This document shows positions 60,512-64,000 of a stretch of DNA of 64,000 nt, in pieces (position 1 is the stretch's first letter; every line of letters begins with the position of its first letter). This DNA is from Bryopsis sp. KO-2023 (taxonomy: Eukaryota > Chlorophyta > Ulvophyceae > Bryopsidales > Bryopsidaceae). Where the stretch lies: positions 744,001 to 808,000 of the forward strand of contig BSYQ01000001.1 in NCBI GenBank assembly GCA_030272585.1, read 5' to 3'. The notes beneath the pieces were generated by a model. That model was not told where the DNA came from. It saw only the letters and a program-made list of their open reading frames with translations, and made no database searches. A program made the position numbers and the translations under genes.

Positions 60512-62343
60512 ATGTCTGCAGGGCAGTTCCCTGGCTTCGTCGTCCCGAGTGGCCCGAGGTCTCTGCGACGAGGGCATCACCCCGAATCAGCAGGAAGCCG
60601 TAAGTATTTCCGAGACAATAGTAATCACAAGTCAAAAAAGGGAAGAGAACAAGGTCGTATCTGTAGTTCGAACCAGCTCCCTCCTCTTGGCTGCTTGGCA
60701 TGGTTTTTGCTTCACAAACACGAATATGTTTTGATACACGCGCAACTTTTCGACGGTGTCAAGATTTTCCATTTTGGACACTGCTGTGACATTGGCATGG
60801 AAAATATTTGCCATTGGTATGAGAGAGACGTTTCTTTGTCCCAGGGAGGGAGTCGGCGAAAAGAAGAGCAAGCGATACGTCGGAATCGGACCAGGGCCAC
60901 CACGCTAGGACACCGAACAGAGACGATAGCTCACTGAACGCCCTCACCAAGAAGTTCATCAACCTCATGTCTGACGCAGAGAACGGAGTCTTGGACCTCA
61001 ACTCTGCGGCAGAACAACTCAAGGTGCTAATTTTACTTCCCTGGCCCAGGGGAAATCTCCCCACTCTTCTCGGGTTTCTTTAGGTTTTCAGTCTGAGTAT
61101 TCTTATCGCCTTTTCCTAGCTGACAAAGGTGCAAAAGCGGCGAATCTACGACATAACGAACGTTCTGGAGGGAGTGGGGCTGATCAAGAAGTCTGCGAAG
61201 AACAACGTTCAGTGGCAAGGGGGCCCCTTGACGCAAACCAGCGCTGCGGAGGACAACGTGAGGAAGCTATCGGCACAGCTGGACCAGCTTCGAGTAAGTT
61301 CACGTAGGAAAGCGGCACCTTCACGTTGACGGTTTCGTCGGTTTCGTTGCATGCATGCATGTCTCCACACATTTTTCCATTCGGATAATCAGGGGTGGAT
61401 GTTGGGTGCAAAAAGGAGAGGCCTACATGCATTTCTTAATGTCATTGTTTTTTCACAGTAAAATATGTGGTTGAATCTCGAACAGGGATTTCTTTCAACT
61501 GTTGGTAAAAAGATAAGATAAGATAAGATAAGATGGATGCATGAATGGATCGCGACAATGTACAAGGTTATGATAAAAGTGTTGTGTTCCCCTAGACTGT
61601 CGACAATGAACTGGAGGACCAGATTTCCAACATGAGGCAAACCCTGAAGTTGTTCAACCAGCACCCCTACTACACGTCTCGATTCTATGTCACAGAGGAA
61701 GACATTTGTAGTCTCAAGTGTTTTGGAAATGACAGTCTGTTTGCAGTTCGAGCACCGAATGGGACGACCATTGAGGTTCCAGATCCCACTGAGGGTCAAG
61801 AAGCTGGTCAGAGAAGATACAGGTAGGGAAAAAACAGCAGGCCCCAGGTGCACAGCCATAGCGACCTACTCAAGTGTAAAGAGATTCCTAAGATTCCTAG
61901 AAAAGCAATCCAACAAATCGATGCTATCTTGCAAGGATAGCCAAGAAGCAGGGAAACCATCAAATTCAGCACGGCTCACCACTTCTGTTCTCATTCCACT
62001 GTGTGAAATTTGAATTTGAATTGGAGGGTTTTCTATGGGTTTTCTTCCGTTGTTTGGTGGAGGGAAGGACTTTTTGCTTGTGTGTGTGTGTAGGGTTTTG
62101 ATTCAAAGCAACAATGGCCCAGTTGATGTGTACATGGTTCGCCGACCAAGGGGCAATGAGCCAGAAGGGGAAGATAGCGATATGGGGGAGGGGGATAGGC
62201 CTGATGATTGCGAGGAAGAAAGGTCGGGCCGGATAGAGAAACTCGAACCTGAGGAGCCCACAATCAATCCAGATATTTGGTACAATGATACGTCAGACAT
62301 CGGAGCAGACGATATTTTCGGAAACGATGTTTCGCCGCTGTAA
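60512..62343 (+). CDS. E2F: E2F transcription factor
   Basis: E2F with a DP partner activates S-phase genes and is held in check by retinoblastoma protein. Five exons join in phase: 60512-60599, 60845-61023, 61120-61293, 61596-61822 and 62094-62343, giving 305 residues. The basic N-terminus (residues about 20-45) is followed by the winged-helix DNA-binding domain: [20 protein letters not shown], then [20 protein letters not shown] with the RRIYD DNA-contact motif, and [10 protein letters not shown] leucine-rich coiled coil ([17 protein letters not shown]) and marked box ([26 protein letters not shown]) support dimerisation. After an acidic linker the C-terminus has [20 protein letters not shown], which matches the Rb-binding transactivation motif. 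A single DNA-binding domain and this tail make it a classical, DP-dependent activator-type E2F, not a DEL/E2F7 type. The start MSAGQFPGF is the first ATG whose frame fits the splice phase. Confidence 0.96.
61507..61533. repeat. (GATAA)n microsatellite in E2F intron 3
   Basis: About five tandem AGATA/GATAA units, ending in GATGG. It is a simple repeat inside the intron between exons 3 and 4. Confidence 0.85.
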
Positions 62344-64000
62344 AAAGTGGGGAAAGGAGCTTGTCAACAAAGATAATACTGAGCACACAGCCACTGTCTT
62401 ATGTTGAAAATACATAGGAGACGGATGATGGAGGTTGGGGAGGGGAGGGGGGTTAATGGGAATACAAGGATAAATTGACGGCGGCTGTTTGTGCCCGATA
62501 GAAATCACTGCATAATAAATTATCGTCAAACTCCAGCTGTCGAGAAAGGGAAAAAAGAAAAAACGTAAAATGGAGAGGAGGGGGATTCCTGAAGCTGGAT
62601 GATTGTGGTGCTGTTTGGTGTGGGGCAATAGAATTTTCTGAGTCTTTGGTTTGAGCCAACGAAATTTGAAAAAAAAAAGTATTGGACAGAGCTCGAACAA
62701 GCATAAAAAGTCCAAATCGTAACAGAAGAAGGAAAAAAAAAAAAAAAAGGATGTGGATATTCTTAGAACTACAACGAAAAGAAAAAAAAATGGAATCGAT
62801 GCTCAAATTTGATTTTCCATGGTAGTGCAGCCATGGATATAGATTTTGGAAAGAGAACTCGGGATCAGCGATTTTTTTTTTCTTTTGCTTTTTTTTTTTT
62901 TTCTTCATGCTTTTGTTCTTGTGTAGAGGTAAACAGTTGTATCTTGTAGATTCAGGGAATGGAGGGTAAGAAAAAAAAGAATACGCAAAAAAAAAAACGC
63001 TTCAAGAAGTGGTTAATTGCATTCTCAGGGTGGAATTCATTCAAAAAACCCTTAAAAAAAATACAAGAAGACACATCCAAAGACTAGATTTTTTTTTAAA
63101 TCGATAGTGTATTGTGGAATGTAGTGCTTTTCTTTTTTTTGTTTTTGTTTTTCTTTTTTCTTTTTGCATTACCTTTTTTTTTTCTTTTTGATATATATTC
63201 CAAGTGGTTTGTCTTTGGATTGAATGGTTTATGTGCTCGAACGGCATTGCCTGATGGAAAAGAGGGTAAAAATATTATTTGCATGTGTCAATGCCATAAT
63301 TTGGAAACATGAGCAAAGGATAAAGATTGGACTAAATGTTGGATGTATGGGTTTGTAGATGGTAATTGGTTTTTTTCAAGATTTTGCACTCACTCAGTCA
63401 GTGTCATGTGCAAAGAATGAAAACAGATGGAATCTAGATGTTCACTTTTCTTTTTTTTCTTATTTTGGATTTATGGATGAGCAAGGGTACCAACTTGAGG
63501 GTGGGGAAGAACAACAGCCCTTTTCATTCATTGAGTTTAGTGTGTGTAAAAATTGGTCGCACCAAGCTGAAAATGAATGATAATGATCCTATTTGCTTTT
63601 TTTTTTGGGGGGGGGGGGGATGGAGGCGGTGGGGATTCAAGCTTTTTGCCAAAAAAAAAGTGACGCATTATTTTGTGGTGTGAAATGCATGGGGACCACA
63701 TCATGGTTATTATTATGATAAGGGGCTGTGTCATTTTGTGTTGGTGAAAGTTTTCTAGCTCTTTCTTTGTTTGTTTTTGTGGAGCACCCAAGAGAAACCC
63801 GTTTTACACGCGTGATCTAGTCGGCCTCCTCTGGGAAAGGATTGTTTATGTTTTTTGAGACGATCGTTTTTGAAGGATTGAAATGCTAGGGAAGACAGAT
63901 GTTCTTGAAAGGGGGTAAGCCAGCCTGAAGCTGGGAGGGGGTGGGTGTGCTTCAACAGTGCTAAGGGTGGGCGAAATGGCGTTGAACTCATATCTTGTTC
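62344..64000. other. E2F 3' flank, low complexity
   Basis: The plus strand is rich in G, A and T and poor in C, with A runs (62735-62748), T runs (62871-62904) and a T10-G13 junction (63597-63619). Open frames are Lys- or Phe-rich low complexity. No gene is supported; a minus-strand frame at 63991-63755 has no recognisable content. Confidence 0.55.

Noticed and set aside
59813-60580. Overlapping open frames of 125-196 codons on both strands between the LTR element and E2F
   Set aside because: CpG-rich promoter sequence is poor in stops. None of the frames has recognisable protein features or splice-consistent links, and they contradict each other.
1-64000. CRISPR arrays, rRNA genes, bacterial operons
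   Set aside because: No regularly spaced repeats, no rRNA-like sequence, and spliced eukaryotic genes throughout.

Overview
This is a eukaryotic nuclear window: the coding sequence is split by many short GT-AG introns, the genes are housekeeping genes of eukaryotes, and there is no operon structure. I identify 14 host genes and one LTR retrotransposon. The gene set (plant-type DEG protease, BELL-like TALE homeobox, classical E2F, a bacterial-type valyl-tRNA synthetase with a probable transit peptide, plant-like BRO1 and rhomboid proteins) fits an alga or other plastid-bearing protist better than an animal or fungus. Nothing in the window proves a plastid, and I do not name a species.

Layout: an unidentified helical protein (minus, left edge to about 4.7 kb); a quiet region with one small cysteine-rich ORF (4.75-6.1 kb); UTP14 (minus, 6.1-12.35 kb) head-to-head with a rhomboid protease (plus, 13.06-15.76 kb); mitochondrial-type [2Fe-2S] ferredoxin (minus, 17.1-18.6 kb) head-to-head with valyl-tRNA synthetase (plus, 18.8-22.9 kb); a secreted cysteine-rich orphan (plus, 23.8-25.7 kb); an intronless orphan (minus, 26.9-27.7 kb); an Rtt106-like histone chaperone (minus, 28.25-30.96 kb) head-to-head with a BRO1-domain protein (plus, 31.35-33.45 kb); AATF/Bfr2 (plus, 34.2-36.7 kb); proteasome ATPase RPT5 (plus, 37.36-39.29 kb); a 3.9 kb low-complexity desert; a TALE homeobox gene (minus, 43.2-46.3 kb); CCDC137 (minus, 48.1-49.8 kb) divergent from a DEG9-like serine protease (plus, about 51-53.77 kb); a Ty3/gypsy element (minus, 54.06-59.69 kb); and E2F (plus, 60.5-62.3 kb), followed by a low-complexity right flank.

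Functional themes: ribosome biogenesis and nucleolus (UTP14, AATF/Bfr2, CCDC137, possibly DEG9), chromatin and cell-cycle transcription (Rtt106-like, E2F, TALE), protein turnover (RPT5, rhomboid, DEG), and organelle metabolism (ferredoxin, ValRS). Clustering of ribosome-biogenesis genes may be chance. Two sequence-level habits stand out: 3' flanks that are G-rich and C-poor on the coding strand, and recurrent runs of T followed directly by runs of G. Exon limits are hand-called from splice signals and reading frames; those given with 'about' may be off by some bases.
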